64,000 bases of DNA from Desulfovulcanus ferrireducens (GCF_018704065.1 NZ_JAGUQP010000004.1:1-64000); one strand, 5' to 3'; numbered from the stretch's first letter, positions 27,749-38,128 are shown. A program made the numbers and translations. The notes: generated by a model not told the origin, from the letters alone.

Positions 27749-28894
27749 TTATTCGCCCAAACCTTTTCTACCAACCTGACGGGCATACGCAAGAGCGACT
27801 GTCCTATAGACCAAGTGAGCAAGTTTAGACCATGGCAAATATGCAATCATCATAAATACAGAGATAAGGTGGAGGTAATAGACAGGGTAAGCCAAACCAG
27901 GCACATTAGCCAAACGTAATATCTCACTTAAAATACCTGTAATTGCAATAGCCCAGATAACACCAATCAAATACCAATCATAATAAGACGTCACAGATTT
28001 TGAAGGATCAGCATTGAGACGCATACGTGTAATTGAAATAAGTCCAACGATCAAAGCTATGGCACCAATGTTGGCTAAAATCTTAACAGGATTCAACAAT
28101 GAAAGCGGCGTGTGCAATTGGTGTCCAATAAGCAGCCCTCCCCAGTGTCCTACAGCCACAACAGAGGTAACAATAAACAAAGCCACAAAACCGTAGAATA
28201 TGTATAGGTGTCCTTTGTACCGCTCTTTATTTGAAGCGCATTCCTGAAACTTTTTATGGGTAACAATTTCTTCTTTAACAACATCAATCAAGGCCTTCCA
28301 AAAACTGGGAGCATCTTCCCCTGGAGTTAAACCCGACTCTTTAAAAGACTTAAACAAATTGCCAACGGCCGAAGCAAAAGTAAAAAAGACAAAAAGAGCT
28401 GCCAGACCAAAAATAGGATCAATAGTATAGTCTCCGGGGAAGACCTTAGCATATTCAATAGTACCTTCGGGAATACTAAGACCAGTTGTGAAGCCCCAGA
28501 TTATAAAGTAAATTAAAGCTGGGATGGCAAAAAGTATGGGCAAATACTTGGAGGAACTCATCCATTTTCCTATTATAGCTGGTTTGGCCAGAGATCTGTA
28601 TGCCATATTTCTCAAGGCCGCCAGTACATCTCCCGGGCTGGCCCCTCTGGGGCAAAGGTCAGAGCATTCCCCACAATTATGACACAGCCAAATATCAATA
28701 TCGTTAACCAGCTTATCCTTAAGTCCCCATTGGGCCCAAATCATTTCCTTACGCGGGAAAGGGCCTTCTTCTGGTGACAAAGGGCAGACCACGCTACATG
28801 TTGCACATTGATAGCATTTTTTGAGGGATTCTCCCCCTGCGGCCTGCAAATCCTTAATAAATTGAACGTCCGGGTCAATTTGTAATCTTGCCAT
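27749..28894 (-). CDS. qmoC: Quinone-interacting membrane-bound oxidoreductase, subunit C
   Basis: QmoC links the quinone pool to the cytoplasmic QmoAB subunits. The 381-residue protein has an N-terminal HdrC-like ferredoxin part with two cysteine sets (Cys27, 30, 33, 37 and Cys71, 74, 77, 81). It continues with about six membrane segments (about residues 120-370) of a haem-b-binding HdrE/NarI-like domain. Histidines in the membrane part are candidate haem ligands. It follows qmoB after 10 bases and ends the operon. Confidence 0.95.
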   Translation of the reverse strand: MARLQIDPDVQFIKDLQAAGGESLKKCYQCATCSVVCPLSPEEGPFPRKEMIWAQWGLKDKLVNDIDIWLCHNCGECSDLCPRGASPGDVLAALRNMAYRSLAKPAIIGKWMSSSKYLPILFAIPALIYFIIWGFTTGLSIPEGTIEYAKVFPGDYTIDPIFGLAALFVFFTFASAVGNLFKSFKESGLTPGEDAPSFWKALIDVVKEEIVTHKKFQECASNKERYKGHLYIFYGFVALFIVTSVVAVGHWGGLLIGHQLHTPLSLLNPVKILANIGAIALIVGLISITRMRLNADPSKSVTSYYDWYLIGVIWAIAITGILSEILRLANVPGLAYPVYYLHLISVFMMIAYLPWSKLAHLVYRTVALAYARQVGRKGLGE

Positions 28895-28904
28895 TTATAT
28901 CCTC

Positions 28905-31208
28905 CTAGAAGCCCTTGAATGGGTTTGGTCCATAACTTTCGACTTCTTCCACAAACTCATCTATAATTTGAGGTATCTTGTCATACTCATCTATGGCCAC
29001 CTGTACCTGTTTCACACGCTCTGGCTCTACCTGCAATTTCTCAAGTGTTTCTGCTATGTTCTCCATTCTTCTGTTACATAGCTCACTACCTTTAACAAAG
29101 TGACACTGATAATCATCTCCAAACTTACAACCCATAAGCAGAACACCATCTAGACCCTTGGACATTGCCTCAGCAACCCACTGAGTGTTTACGGAACCAA
29201 GACAGCGCACAGGAATAAAACGCACGTAAGCAGACCATTTCTTCCCGCGCATGGCAGCCATATCAAGGGCAGGATAGGCATCGTTTTCGCATACAAGTAC
29301 CAAAATCCTGTAGCCGCCTTCTTCCTCGTCATCAGGGACTTCAATTGATTGAATCATATCGTTGACAATAGTTACGCTGTAATTATCGAAGGATATAACT
29401 CTTTCCGGACAGGCGCCCATACAGGTTCCGCAGCGGCGACAACGAGTAGGATTTGGCTTGGGAGTTCCTTTTTCATCATCATCCAATGCGCCAAAAGGAC
29501 ATTCTTCAGTACATCTCTTACACTGAGTACAACGAACAAAGTTAAACTTGGGATAAGACATATCCCCTGAGCGAGGATGGACAGCGACTCCTCTGTTGGC
29601 AGACTCAATACACTGGATAGCTTTTAAGGCTGCTCCCGTAGCATCCTCTTTGGCAGCATTTAAATTCATCGGCTGCCTTACACATCCAGCTGCATAAATG
29701 CCCGTTCTCCTCGTTTCATAAGGAAAGCAAATATAGTTGGAATCAGCAAAGCCGTCAAAAAGCATTAATTCAGGAAATGTTGGGCCCTGCCTGTACTGAA
29801 GTTTCAGACAAGAGGTCTCTACCAGTTTGCCAAAGAGAGGATCGTCTCCTTCTTCCTGACCTTCTTCTTTCTTTTCATCTTCGGATCCACTCTGGCTCTT
29901 CTTTTCCAGGTACTCAAGCTCTAATTTTGCCTCCTCAGCAGTAGTTGGAACCATACCTGTAGCCAAAACAAGCAAATCCACTTTTACTTCCAGGCTTTCA
30001 CCAAGAAGAGTATCTTTAACTCTTATCACGATCTTGCCATCACTGTCTTCAACAATCTCTTCAATCTCAGATTTGGTCAAGAATATACCTGGATCATCCT
30101 GCGCTGCTTTGTAATAGTTCTCGTATACGCCAGGAGTACGCATATCTTTATAAAAAATAAAGGCCTTGGCATTGTCATCCTTTTCGCGCACATACTTGGC
30201 CTGTTTCAGAGATACCATACAGCAAACAGATGAGCAGTAGGGCAGATGTTCTGGATCTCTCTGACCGGCGCATTGAATAAAGGCCACACTCTCCACTTTC
30301 TGACCATCAGAAGGCTTGGTCAGTTTGCCCTCTTTGGCCATCTTTTCAAATTCAACATTAGTAACTACATTTTTAAATTTTCCATAGCCCAGGGGCTCAA
30401 GTTTGCTGGCATCATAAGGCTTCCACCCTGTAGCCAAGACCACGGCTCCAATTTTAAGCTCCTGCTCATCATCGCCAGTTTTGACTTTTGCTTCATAAAG
30501 GCCTGGTGCGCCTGAAATAGACTCAATATTTGCACTGGTTAAAACTTTTATTTTATCGTGATTTTCTACCTGAGCAATAAGCTCATCTATGGTTGGCTCT
30601 TCAGCATCCGTATAAGGATAGTTAGAAGGTAATTGTTTATACAACTGTGCGGCAAAACCACCCAGCTTATCTTCTTTTTCCACCAGCACTACATCATAAC
30701 CAGTATTGGCTGCATTTAAAGCTGCATTAAGACCAGTAAAACCACCTCCAACGACCAAAATAGTCTTGTTAATTTCAGGTATCTCCGGCTCAGGCTTTTC
30801 TATCTTTTCCAGCCTGGACACTGCCATTCTGATGTAGTCCTGAGCCATCATTGTCAGTGGATCAGCATCCAGCTCGGTCTCTTCCAGAGGCGGCAAATCA
30901 GGTTCTTTATAAGACCACACGGCCAGCTCGCGAATATTGGCCCGTTCTACAAAAACATCCGGACCAAAATCAAAGACATCCCACATTATTCTGGGTGAGC
31001 AGGCAGCTACACAAACTGCATTTATGCCCTCTTCCTGAATATCTTTTTGAATTTCTGCCACGCCTTCCTTGCCGCACAAAAAAGGCAAGGTTTTTATCAA
31101 AGCAGGACAAGCTTCATCATCTATATATTCAGTAAGCTGCTCTAGGTTGAGATTCTTACCGATTTCACACCCAGTGCAGATATAAACTCCTATCTTTTTA
31201 TCTGCCAT
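28905..31208 (-). CDS. qmoB: Quinone-interacting membrane-bound oxidoreductase, subunit B
   Basis: This 767-residue cytoplasmic flavin and iron-sulfur protein resembles HdrA with a C-terminal MvhD-like domain. It has a GGGFTGLNAA FAD motif, two ferredoxin clusters (CTQCKRCTEECP and CRRCGTCMGACP), and a C-terminal part with VLVCENDAYPALD and GCKFGDDYQCHF. A charged Glu/Lys-rich insertion lies near residues 435-460. QmoAB passes electrons towards AprBA. It lies 5 bases after qmoA and 10 before qmoC. Confidence 0.95.
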   Translation of the reverse strand: MADKKIGVYICTGCEIGKNLNLEQLTEYIDDEACPALIKTLPFLCGKEGVAEIQKDIQEEGINAVCVAACSPRIMWDVFDFGPDVFVERANIRELAVWSYKEPDLPPLEETELDADPLTMMAQDYIRMAVSRLEKIEKPEPEIPEINKTILVVGGGFTGLNAALNAANTGYDVVLVEKEDKLGGFAAQLYKQLPSNYPYTDAEEPTIDELIAQVENHDKIKVLTSANIESISGAPGLYEAKVKTGDDEQELKIGAVVLATGWKPYDASKLEPLGYGKFKNVVTNVEFEKMAKEGKLTKPSDGQKVESVAFIQCAGQRDPEHLPYCSSVCCMVSLKQAKYVREKDDNAKAFIFYKDMRTPGVYENYYKAAQDDPGIFLTKSEIEEIVEDSDGKIVIRVKDTLLGESLEVKVDLLVLATGMVPTTAEEAKLELEYLEKKSQSGSEDEKKEEGQEEGDDPLFGKLVETSCLKLQYRQGPTFPELMLFDGFADSNYICFPYETRRTGIYAAGCVRQPMNLNAAKEDATGAALKAIQCIESANRGVAVHPRSGDMSYPKFNFVRCTQCKRCTEECPFGALDDDEKGTPKPNPTRCRRCGTCMGACPERVISFDNYSVTIVNDMIQSIEVPDDEEEGGYRILVLVCENDAYPALDMAAMRGKKWSAYVRFIPVRCLGSVNTQWVAEAMSKGLDGVLLMGCKFGDDYQCHFVKGSELCNRRMENIAETLEKLQVEPERVKQVQVAIDEYDKIPQIIDEFVEEVESYGPNPFKGF

Positions 31209-31213
31209 TAGTC

Positions 31214-32464
31214 TTACCTCCTCACCAAAGTTTGAATAGCTTTTAAGGCCGCACCAGTGGCAGTTTCAGCGGATGTCACAACATCCAATGGCATTTTAGC
31301 GCAACCAGCGGCAAAAATACCATTTTCATCCCCGCCAATGATGAACCCTTGATCATCTTTAGTCACGTCTATGGACAGCCCCTCAACTGCAATGGAGGGT
31401 TGCATTCCCGTTGCCAATACTACCATATCGTATTTCTCTTCTTGTTTCAGCCCTGCCAAAATATCTTCAGCCGTAACGATAACATCTCCGCTTGCATCTT
31501 CTTCTAATTTCGCCACCTTACCTTTAACCATTTTAATTTTATCGTCTTCTTGTATCTTCTTTAAAAACTTTTCATAGCGGCCTGGAGCTCTGAGGTCGAT
31601 ATAATAGATAACAATTTCTGCATCTGGGTATTGTTCTCGAATGTATGTACATTGTTTTAAGGAGGCCATGCAACAAATATATGAACAATAATTGAGGTGG
31701 TTCTGATCCCTTGATCCTGCACATTGTACAAAGGCTATCCTCTGAGGTTCCTTTCCATCAGATGGCCTTAAAATCTTTCCCTGTGTAGGGCCGTTAGGGG
31801 CGGCCAGTCGCTCCATCTGCATATTGGTAATGGCATTTTTAATTTGGCCGGCACCCAAATTATCAAGCTTGGTCACATCGTATGGTACCCAGCCAGTGGC
31901 GCAGATAATTGACCCTACATTTAGGGTAATTTCTTTTTCCTTCTCTTCAAGATCAATGGCATTATACTCACAAGCACTGACACATTTGGCACAAGAGCTT
32001 CCGGTGCAAACTTTATCGTCAATTACATAACGCATGGGCATGGACATCATGTGCGGCCTATAAATAGCCTTGCTCTTGCCAAGACCAAGATCAAAGTCAC
32101 AATCTCTTTCAACAGGACAGGCTTCCACGCATTTATCGCAAGCTGTGCAATTATTGTTCACATACCTGGGTTTGAGCTTAATGGTAACTTCAAAGTCTCC
32201 GGGCTGACCTTTGATTGAAGTCACCTCAGCTAAAGTAAAAAATTTGACCTTGGGATTTTTCTTGATCCTTTGAAAGTTAATCTCGAGCCCACAAGTGGGA
32301 GGACACAATTTTGGAAAATAGTGCTTTAATTGTGCAACTCTTCCCCCAAGATACGGTTGTTTTTCAACAATAAATACCTCGTAACCTACTTCTGCAGCCT
32401 CAAGCGCGGCTGTAATCCCACTAAAGCCGCCACCTATAACAAGTATACTGCTACTATTAGACAT
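31214..32464 (-). CDS. qmoA: Quinone-interacting membrane-bound oxidoreductase, subunit A
   Basis: The 416-residue protein is an HdrA-like flavoprotein with the FAD motif GGGFSG (10-15), the segment PYLGGRVAQLKHYFPKLCPP, and cysteine motifs CTACDKCVEACP and CAKCVSACEYNAI for iron-sulfur clusters. It is thought to contact the APS reductase AprBA. The gene lies 174 bases downstream of aprA, beyond a hairpin, and is followed closely by qmoB and qmoC. Confidence 0.95.
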   Translation of the reverse strand: MSNSSSILVIGGGFSGITAALEAAEVGYEVFIVEKQPYLGGRVAQLKHYFPKLCPPTCGLEINFQRIKKNPKVKFFTLAEVTSIKGQPGDFEVTIKLKPRYVNNNCTACDKCVEACPVERDCDFDLGLGKSKAIYRPHMMSMPMRYVIDDKVCTGSSCAKCVSACEYNAIDLEEKEKEITLNVGSIICATGWVPYDVTKLDNLGAGQIKNAITNMQMERLAAPNGPTQGKILRPSDGKEPQRIAFVQCAGSRDQNHLNYCSYICCMASLKQCTYIREQYPDAEIVIYYIDLRAPGRYEKFLKKIQEDDKIKMVKGKVAKLEEDASGDVIVTAEDILAGLKQEEKYDMVVLATGMQPSIAVEGLSIDVTKDDQGFIIGGDENGIFAAGCAKMPLDVVTSAETATGAALKAIQTLVRR

Positions 32465-32601
32465 GTTAATCCTCCCTATTTATTGCCTAAATATTAGGTA
32501 CAAAATGGCCTTAGCCCAAACTCCTTTGTTTAGCAGTAATTTTTCATACCTTACCCACTAAAAAAAATAAAGCTCAGGCTTAGACCATTTATAATAAAAA
32601 T

Positions 32602-32626
32602 GGCTGCGGGCCTATGGCCCGCAGCC
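32602..32626 (-). terminator. Hairpin between aprA and qmoA
   Basis: GGCTGCGGGCC (32602-32612) and GGCCCGCAGCC (32616-32626) form a perfect 11-bp stem with a 3-nt loop, 13 bases past the aprA stop. The transcript side continues ATTTTTATTATAA. It likely limits, rather than blocks, readthrough from aprBA into qmoABC. Confidence 0.8.
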
Positions 32627-32638
32627 TGTAATGTAACC

Positions 32639-34639
32639 TTACGGATGCATTGGATCAGGAATAATCTGAATATATGGTTTCTTAAAGAACTTGGTCTCGC
32701 CTGTCTCAGGATTGAATTGTGAGTTAGTGAAACATTTCCATTCTTCATCATTGAGTTCGAGGTAGTCAGTGCGATAGTAGAAGCCAGGATACCTTGTTTC
32801 CTTACGGAACTTAATATGCAGTACGTGCAAGCGAACAGTCCATAAGCGATGGTAGTTTTCCCAAGCCCTGAGCAGTTCGTGCAAGTCACGAGCGCAGAGT
32901 TTGGCAGAATCTTCCTCAAGCATATCTAATAATTTTTCACAATGCTCAAGCAAGGTCTGAGAAGTGTTATAGTAAGTTGCAACACCACCACCGTACTCGT
33001 CAGTGGCCTTGATGAGACGCATCATGAAGTTACGTGGAGTAATATATTTGGGGTTAATATCAGGAGCAGTGGTGATGTCCTTGTTCTCTTGATAGGTGTA
33101 CCAAGGTTTGTAAACCATCTTGGCCAACTCTTCAGGGGATTCCTTCAAGGTTGGCTTGAAGTCCTTATGGTCAACAACCCAGCGAACCATTTGCTTACCA
33201 ACTATACGACCTTCAGCATGAGAACCAGAAGAGAACTTATGCCCGGAAGCACCAACACCGTCAGCACAGGTGAACAGACCGTTAACTGTTGTCATGCGGT
33301 TGTAAACCTTGCCGTTATCAGCTTTGATCTTGTACTCTTCAGGTACCCAGTCTTCGTCTGGACCAGAAACCCAGATACCGCAGCAACCGGAATGTGAACC
33401 CAGGAGATAAGGCTCTGTAGGCATGATTTCGGAACCAACCTTTTCAGGCTCGATGTTCATACATGCCCACAAGTTGGCTTGACCAACACACATGTCAAGG
33501 AAGTCTTCCCAAGCTTCAGCTTCAAGATGCTTCTGCTCTTTCTTGCTGAGTTCTTTGAAGGTAGTCTGCAGAGCAGTGGCAGTATCCATGAAGATAGGTC
33601 CGCGACCTTCTTTCATTTCCTTGAGCATCATGTGGTTACGCAAACAGGTAGGAATAATCTGACCTTTAGCATAACCTTTTTCTTCATAGGACTTGAGCAT
33701 GTCGCGGTTGGTTACGCAGTAGTCTTCGCCCTTGGCATTGGTAGCTTTAGCTTTGAAGAGCAAGAACCATGCACCAACAGGACCGTAACCATCTTTAAAA
33801 CGAGCAGGTACGAACCTGTTTTCCATCATTGTCATTTCGGCGCCAACCTGAGCACACATGGTATATGTAGAACCAGCGTTCCAAACAGGATACCATGCAC
33901 GACCCATACCTTCACCGGTTGACCTTGGGCGGTAAACATTAACTGCACCACCGCAGGCACACAGCAAGGCATTGCAACGGAAGACATAAACTTTATTTTC
34001 GCGAGTAGAGAAACCAACAGCACCTGCGATACGATTAGGCTCGTTGGCGTCCAGGAGAAGTTTAACAACAAAAATACGCTCCATGTAGTTTTCTTCACCA
34101 AGAGCGTTCTTAGCAGCTTCAGCAACGATGCACTTGTAAGACTCACCATTGATCATGATCTGCCAGCGTCCAGAGCGTACTGGCTTAGCCCCATTGCGAA
34201 CCTGGAGACCTTTTTTCTTGGCCTGAGCACCATCCAAACGTTTGCCGTCCTCGGTTTGTACCCACAATGGCAGACCCCATTCCTCGAAAAGATGAACAGA
34301 ATCATCAACGTGACGGCCAAGATCGAAAATCAAGTCTTCACGAACCAGGCCCATCAGGTCTGTACGGACCATGCGTACATAATCATCAGGATCATTTTCA
34401 CCAAGATAAGTATTAATAGCAGAAAGCCCTTGAGCAACAGCACCAGAACGCTCCAAGGAAGCCTTATCGACCAAGAGAATCTTAACACCATACTTGTCTG
34501 CCCATCTCTTGGCCTCAAAGGCAGCACCACAGGCGCCCATACCACCACCGACAATCAAGATATCGGTATCCATTTCTACTATTTCGGGTTCAGCCAAAGG
34601 CAACCCTAAAGGCTCAGCCTTAGCAGGAATACGGGGCAT
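32639..34639 (-). CDS. aprA: Adenylylsulfate (APS) reductase, alpha subunit
   Basis: AprA is the FAD-containing catalytic subunit that reduces APS to sulfite and AMP in dissimilatory sulfate reduction. The 666-residue protein has the dinucleotide-binding motif GGGMGACGAAFEAKRWA (about 31-47) and the conserved segments GHKFSSGSHAEGRI and PYLLGSHSGCCGIWVSG of the fumarate-reductase-related fold. Length is normal. Codon use looks strongly biased, as expected of a very abundant enzyme. It follows aprB after 51 bases. Confidence 0.97.
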   Translation of the reverse strand: MPRIPAKAEPLGLPLAEPEIVEMDTDILIVGGGMGACGAAFEAKRWADKYGVKILLVDKASLERSGAVAQGLSAINTYLGENDPDDYVRMVRTDLMGLVREDLIFDLGRHVDDSVHLFEEWGLPLWVQTEDGKRLDGAQAKKKGLQVRNGAKPVRSGRWQIMINGESYKCIVAEAAKNALGEENYMERIFVVKLLLDANEPNRIAGAVGFSTRENKVYVFRCNALLCACGGAVNVYRPRSTGEGMGRAWYPVWNAGSTYTMCAQVGAEMTMMENRFVPARFKDGYGPVGAWFLLFKAKATNAKGEDYCVTNRDMLKSYEEKGYAKGQIIPTCLRNHMMLKEMKEGRGPIFMDTATALQTTFKELSKKEQKHLEAEAWEDFLDMCVGQANLWACMNIEPEKVGSEIMPTEPYLLGSHSGCCGIWVSGPDEDWVPEEYKIKADNGKVYNRMTTVNGLFTCADGVGASGHKFSSGSHAEGRIVGKQMVRWVVDHKDFKPTLKESPEELAKMVYKPWYTYQENKDITTAPDINPKYITPRNFMMRLIKATDEYGGGVATYYNTSQTLLEHCEKLLDMLEEDSAKLCARDLHELLRAWENYHRLWTVRLHVLHIKFRKETRYPGFYYRTDYLELNDEEWKCFTNSQFNPETGETKFFKKPYIQIIPDPMHP

Positions 34640-34690
34640 AATATCCTCCTTAAATTTTGTTTTTACAGTTAATGCTTAGAACTACCTATT

Positions 34691-35182
34691 TTATTGTTTG
34701 GTAGGATCAACCCAGGTTTCTACAAGGTCAGGATTTTTCACTTCAAACTTTTTACCCAATACTTCCTTAGGTGTCTTTAATTCAGTCTCAGTGAACAGCA
34801 GTTCATTCTCCAGGTCACCTGGTTCTGGCTTGCCTTCATAAGGCTTGATTGAACCTTCATCAGTAGTCCTGATGGGGAATTTGAAGCGTTTGATGTTGCC
34901 ATTGCGGAACTGAATGGTCCACATAATATCTGAAGCACTACGCATAGGAATACTGGTTCCGCCCATAGGTGCGAAGTCAGCATAAGGACGAGCCTCAATA
35001 GCGCCCTGAGGACAAATCTTTACACAAGAATAACATTCCCAGCATGCATCTGGCTCCTGGTTGTAAGCCTTCATTTCCTCAGGATCGAGGATCATCAGGT
35101 CGTTAGGGCAGATGTACATACATGCAGTCTTTTCTCCACCCTTACAGCCGTCACACTTGGCTGGATTAACAAAGGTTGGCAT
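34691..35182 (-). CDS. aprB: Adenylylsulfate (APS) reductase, beta subunit
   Basis: AprB carries electrons to the flavin of AprA through two [4Fe-4S] clusters. In this 163-residue protein the ligands are Cys10, 13, 21, 25 and Cys47, 50, 53, 57, with the eight-residue spacing of the first set typical of AprB. The C-terminal third wraps around AprA in known structures. It has its own candidate promoter upstream (35300-35329) and a good AGGAGG site. Confidence 0.97.
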   Translation of the reverse strand: MPTFVNPAKCDGCKGGEKTACMYICPNDLMILDPEEMKAYNQEPDACWECYSCVKICPQGAIEARPYADFAPMGGTSIPMRSASDIMWTIQFRNGNIKRFKFPIRTTDEGSIKPYEGKPEPGDLENELLFTETELKTPKEVLGKKFEVKNPDLVETWVDPTKQ

Positions 35183-35299
35183 AATGTTCCTCCTAAATTA
35201 ATAAGGTTTTTAGATTAACTAAACCACAAACCAAGCCACTTAAATACTAAAAACGGCAAAGGGGACTCCCTTGCTCATCAAAATAGCTTGCTTGTGAAA

Positions 35300-35329
35300 A
35301 CATTAACAAGATGCTCTTTCGCTTGTCAA
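35300..35329 (-). promoter_or_regulatory. Candidate promoter of aprBA
   Basis: On the minus strand a perfect TTGACA (35324-35329) is followed after 18 bases by TAATGT (35300-35305). It lies about 120 bases before the aprB start, in the 215-base gap after sat. Confidence 0.4.
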
Positions 35330-35397
35330 GGAGAAAGTGAATTTTATCTCAAAACAAACTCGGGCCAAAAGAGTAAGCTCTTGGCCGCCAAAAAAAA

Positions 35398-36693
35398 CTA
35401 CATTGCGTCGCCAGAGGCTGCTTTCTGCATTTTAATCTCAACCTTCTCTGTCAGATTTTCATAGTATTCACGCAAGATAGCCAGAACTTCTTCACGACCA
35501 AAGTGATCAGGAATAGGCTGACCTTCTGAAAGTGCCTTCCGTAACTTGGTACCACTCAGGATAACACGGTCTTCCTTGCTGTGTGGACAGGTTCTAAGAG
35601 AAGCCATGCCATCACACTTGTAACAGTAGAAGGTCCAGTCAATTTTTAAGGGCTGACAAATTAGGGCCTTGCCAGGCTCAGGACAGGATTCATCAGCGTA
35701 TGGGATGCGATCAAAAATTTCTTGAGCTTCAAACAAACCGTAAAAATCGCCAACACCAGCATGGTCTCGACCAATGATCATGTGAGAAACACCGTAATTC
35801 TGGCGGAATGTAGCATGCAACAGTGCTTCCCGAGGACCAGCATAACGCATATCCAGAGGATAACCGCCCTGGACGACATTTTCTTTTACAAAGTAGTGCT
35901 CAATCAATGTGTCAATACATTTAACACGGACTTCAGCAGGAATATCACCAGGCTTTAAGCTACCAATCAAGGAATGGATAAATACACCGTCAAGAACCTC
36001 AATAGCGATCTTGGCCAAAAATTCATGAGATCTGTGCATTGGGTTCCTGAGTTGCAATGCACCGACGGTTTTCCATCCGCGTTTTTCAAATTCAGCTCTG
36101 GCCTCGGCAGGCCGCATGTAAATGCCTTTATACTTGGTTGGGAACTCGCCCTCGCTGAGTACCTTCACAGGGCCGGCAAGGCAGACTTCCTTCTCGGCCA
36201 TAACCATTTTCACACCAGGATGATCTTCTAAAGCTACTTTCCAGAATTTATCATCTGCACTATCTTCACCTTGTCCCTTGTAAACTAGCTCACATTCCCA
36301 CTTTTTGTCTTCTTCTGTCTTTTCCCACTTTTCGGTAACCTTCATTGTGGCCATGATTTCATCGCCTTTTGGATCGTACAGGGCAATTTCATCACCTTCC
36401 TTAATCTCCGCAGCATCTTCTTTGGTCACGGACATAGTTACAGGGACAGGCCAAAATGTACCATCGGCTAAAAGAAAATTTTCGCAAACTCCTTTCCAGT
36501 CGGCCCTGGTCATAAAACCATCCAGAGGACTAAAGCCACCAGTACCAATCATAATTAAGTCGCCTCTTTCACGACTGGTGATAGGAACCTGCTTTAAACC
36601 CTGAGCCTTTTTCAATTCTTCTTCTCTCTCGGCTCCTTCAAGCAAACGAATTACCAAGCCTTTTCCACCATGAGGGGGAACGAGTTTTGACAT
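35398..36693 (-). CDS. sat: Sulfate adenylyltransferase (ATP sulfurylase)
   Basis: Sat activates sulfate with ATP to APS, the first step of sulfate respiration. The 431-residue protein has the active-site motifs [11 protein letters not shown] (214-224) and GRDHAGVG (308-315). A cysteine cluster (Cys357, 360 and 369, then His371) fits the metal site known from this enzyme in sulfate reducers. It lies upstream of aprBA and qmoABC, all in the same direction, so substrate activation and reduction are encoded in order. It is preceded by an AAGGAGG site. Confidence 0.97.
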   Translation of the reverse strand: MSKLVPPHGGKGLVIRLLEGAEREEELKKAQGLKQVPITSRERGDLIMIGTGGFSPLDGFMTRADWKGVCENFLLADGTFWPVPVTMSVTKEDAAEIKEGDEIALYDPKGDEIMATMKVTEKWEKTEEDKKWECELVYKGQGEDSADDKFWKVALEDHPGVKMVMAEKEVCLAGPVKVLSEGEFPTKYKGIYMRPAEARAEFEKRGWKTVGALQLRNPMHRSHEFLAKIAIEVLDGVFIHSLIGSLKPGDIPAEVRVKCIDTLIEHYFVKENVVQGGYPLDMRYAGPREALLHATFRQNYGVSHMIIGRDHAGVGDFYGLFEAQEIFDRIPYADESCPEPGKALICQPLKIDWTFYCYKCDGMASLRTCPHSKEDRVILSGTKLRKALSEGQPIPDHFGREEVLAILREYYENLTEKVEIKMQKAASGDAM

Positions 36694-36758
36694 AACAAAA
36701 CCTCCTTAATTTTTAATTTCTAAGCTTTAACACCTTTACGGCTTGTGAATTTGTGAAC

Positions 36759-36787
36759 TTGATACAGTCATTGCTCAAAACTTTCAA
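36759..36787 (-). promoter_or_regulatory. Candidate promoter of sat
   Basis: On the minus strand TTGAAA (36782-36787) and TATCAA (36759-36764) are spaced by 17 bases, about 65 bases before the sat start codon. The hexamers are only fair matches to the sigma-70 consensus. Confidence 0.35.
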
Positions 36788-37303
36788 GCCCCCAAGACCA
36801 ACTTTTGTGATTTTTTTATCAAAAATTTTACACCAAACACGATGCCACCCCCTCTCCTCAAAAGACGAAATGAAACTGGATGCTTTAACATTTTGATTTT
36901 ACAATAATTTTTCTAAAAAAATCCTCCTCCCAAAAAATGAGTAGCTTTTATTTGATGCAAGTTAGTCCAAGGGAATTCTATTTTTAATGTAGCAGAGACT
37001 TTATTCACTTTAGTGTCAACTTTTTTATAAAAATCTCCAACCAATCCCCCTACACAAATGTGAAATTTGGCACATTTACCCTAACACACACCACTGTGAG
37101 TTCAACTTTAATTGTGACTAATTTAACAATACACTTATACCATTATTCTCAGTCTAAGGCAACACGATCGAAACAAATTAACAAACACCCTGATTCAACC
37201 ATTAATTTCATACTTCATAAAAAAAAATTTCCCTACAAAATAAACACCTCTTAGTATTTAACAATTTTGTTTATATGGTGTTATAAGATTCTATTTTAAA
37301 TAC

Positions 37304-37333
37304 ACTATAACCCATATACAACTTTAGTGTCAA
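37304..37333 (-). promoter_or_regulatory. Candidate distal promoter upstream of sat
   Basis: A perfect TTGACA (37328-37333) and TATAGT (37304-37309) are 18 bases apart on the minus strand, with an AT tract upstream that could act as an UP element. The -35 and UP part are copied at 37014-37032. Transcription would run about 600 bases to sat. Confidence 0.4.
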
Positions 37334-37785
37334 TATTTTTATAAAATTTAAACGAGATTCTTTTTATACAAGGGATTTGTAGTACATTTATCTAATTGGT
37401 TTTACTTTTGGAATAACTCTTTTTGATAAAAGACAATGAAGTGAAGAAAAAATATAGATATCTTGTACAATCAATATAAACATTTGCTTTCTTCTTATCT
37501 TAAAATTTATTGGATTAGTTTTGAAGGAAGAAAATATTAAGGTAAGTCTTTGAGCTTCTCGTCAAAGAGTAGATATGGCTAGATATTACTAGCCAGGAAC
37601 AAAAAGGGCTGGAAGACTATCATATGCAGGAGTGATAAATCACCGGAGAAAAGACTCTATATTTCTTAGACGAAACAAAATCTTTTCTTCAGCAAATAGG
37701 GAAAAGACTAGGGCTGTTCCTGGCAGTTTTAAGATAAAATCTTTATGAATACAGGGACTTAATTTAATAATAGGGCTAATGTACT

Positions 37786-37982
37786 CTAAACCCCGCTCGT
37801 CCTAATTTCTAAATATTTCTTTTGGATATAACCTTCTTTGAAATGTTTAAGTACCAAATCAAATAAACGCTTCTGCCCCACAATTTCTATCTGTCTCAAA
37901 TGGGCCGAAAAGTAGTCCGGTCGGTGGAAATATTGTTCTAACGGTCTAATTTATTAAACAAATCCTTATAAATCAGGCACAT
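37786..37982 (-). pseudogene. Frameshifted remnant of an unidentified protein
   Basis: On the minus strand a start-like ATG (37982) opens a frame with CLIYKDLFNKLDR. It then needs a +1 shift to continue as EQYFHRPDYFSAHLRQIEIV, a further 30 residues of protein-like sequence, and a stop at 37786. The composition is that of a real, soluble protein end. On the plus strand at about 37570-37740 other broken frames occur (for example LYFLDETKSFLQQIGKRLGL). I do not recognise the families. Confidence 0.35.
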
Positions 37983-38128
37983 AATAGCTCTTGTTAATTG
38001 GAGGTTTTTAAAATTTTTTGATAACATTGCGTTTTAGGGGCAAAATTTATTCTAATGAAAATAAATTAGACACTAGTTGTAAGTTTACGAAGATTTTGAT
38101 TTATAACTCGTTAAGGACCTTAATTCAG

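Larger units (their letters stand above)
36694..38128. other. Long AT-rich intergenic region upstream of sat
   Basis: No intact gene is visible in 1.4 kb. The sat-proximal half holds candidate promoters and a 26-base direct repeat (24 identical, 37007-37032 and 37321-37346). The distal half (37560-37982) has short protein-like frames broken by stops and shifts, listed separately. Confidence 0.6.

Noticed and set aside
32942-34609. Several long plus-strand frames opposite aprA
   Set aside because: They are antisense shadows created by the strongly biased codon use of aprA.
35348-35390. Inverted repeat GGCCAAAAGAG/CTCTTGGCC after sat as a terminator
   Set aside because: The T tract is on the wrong side for the sat transcript and the stem has a bulge, so it is not listed as a terminator.
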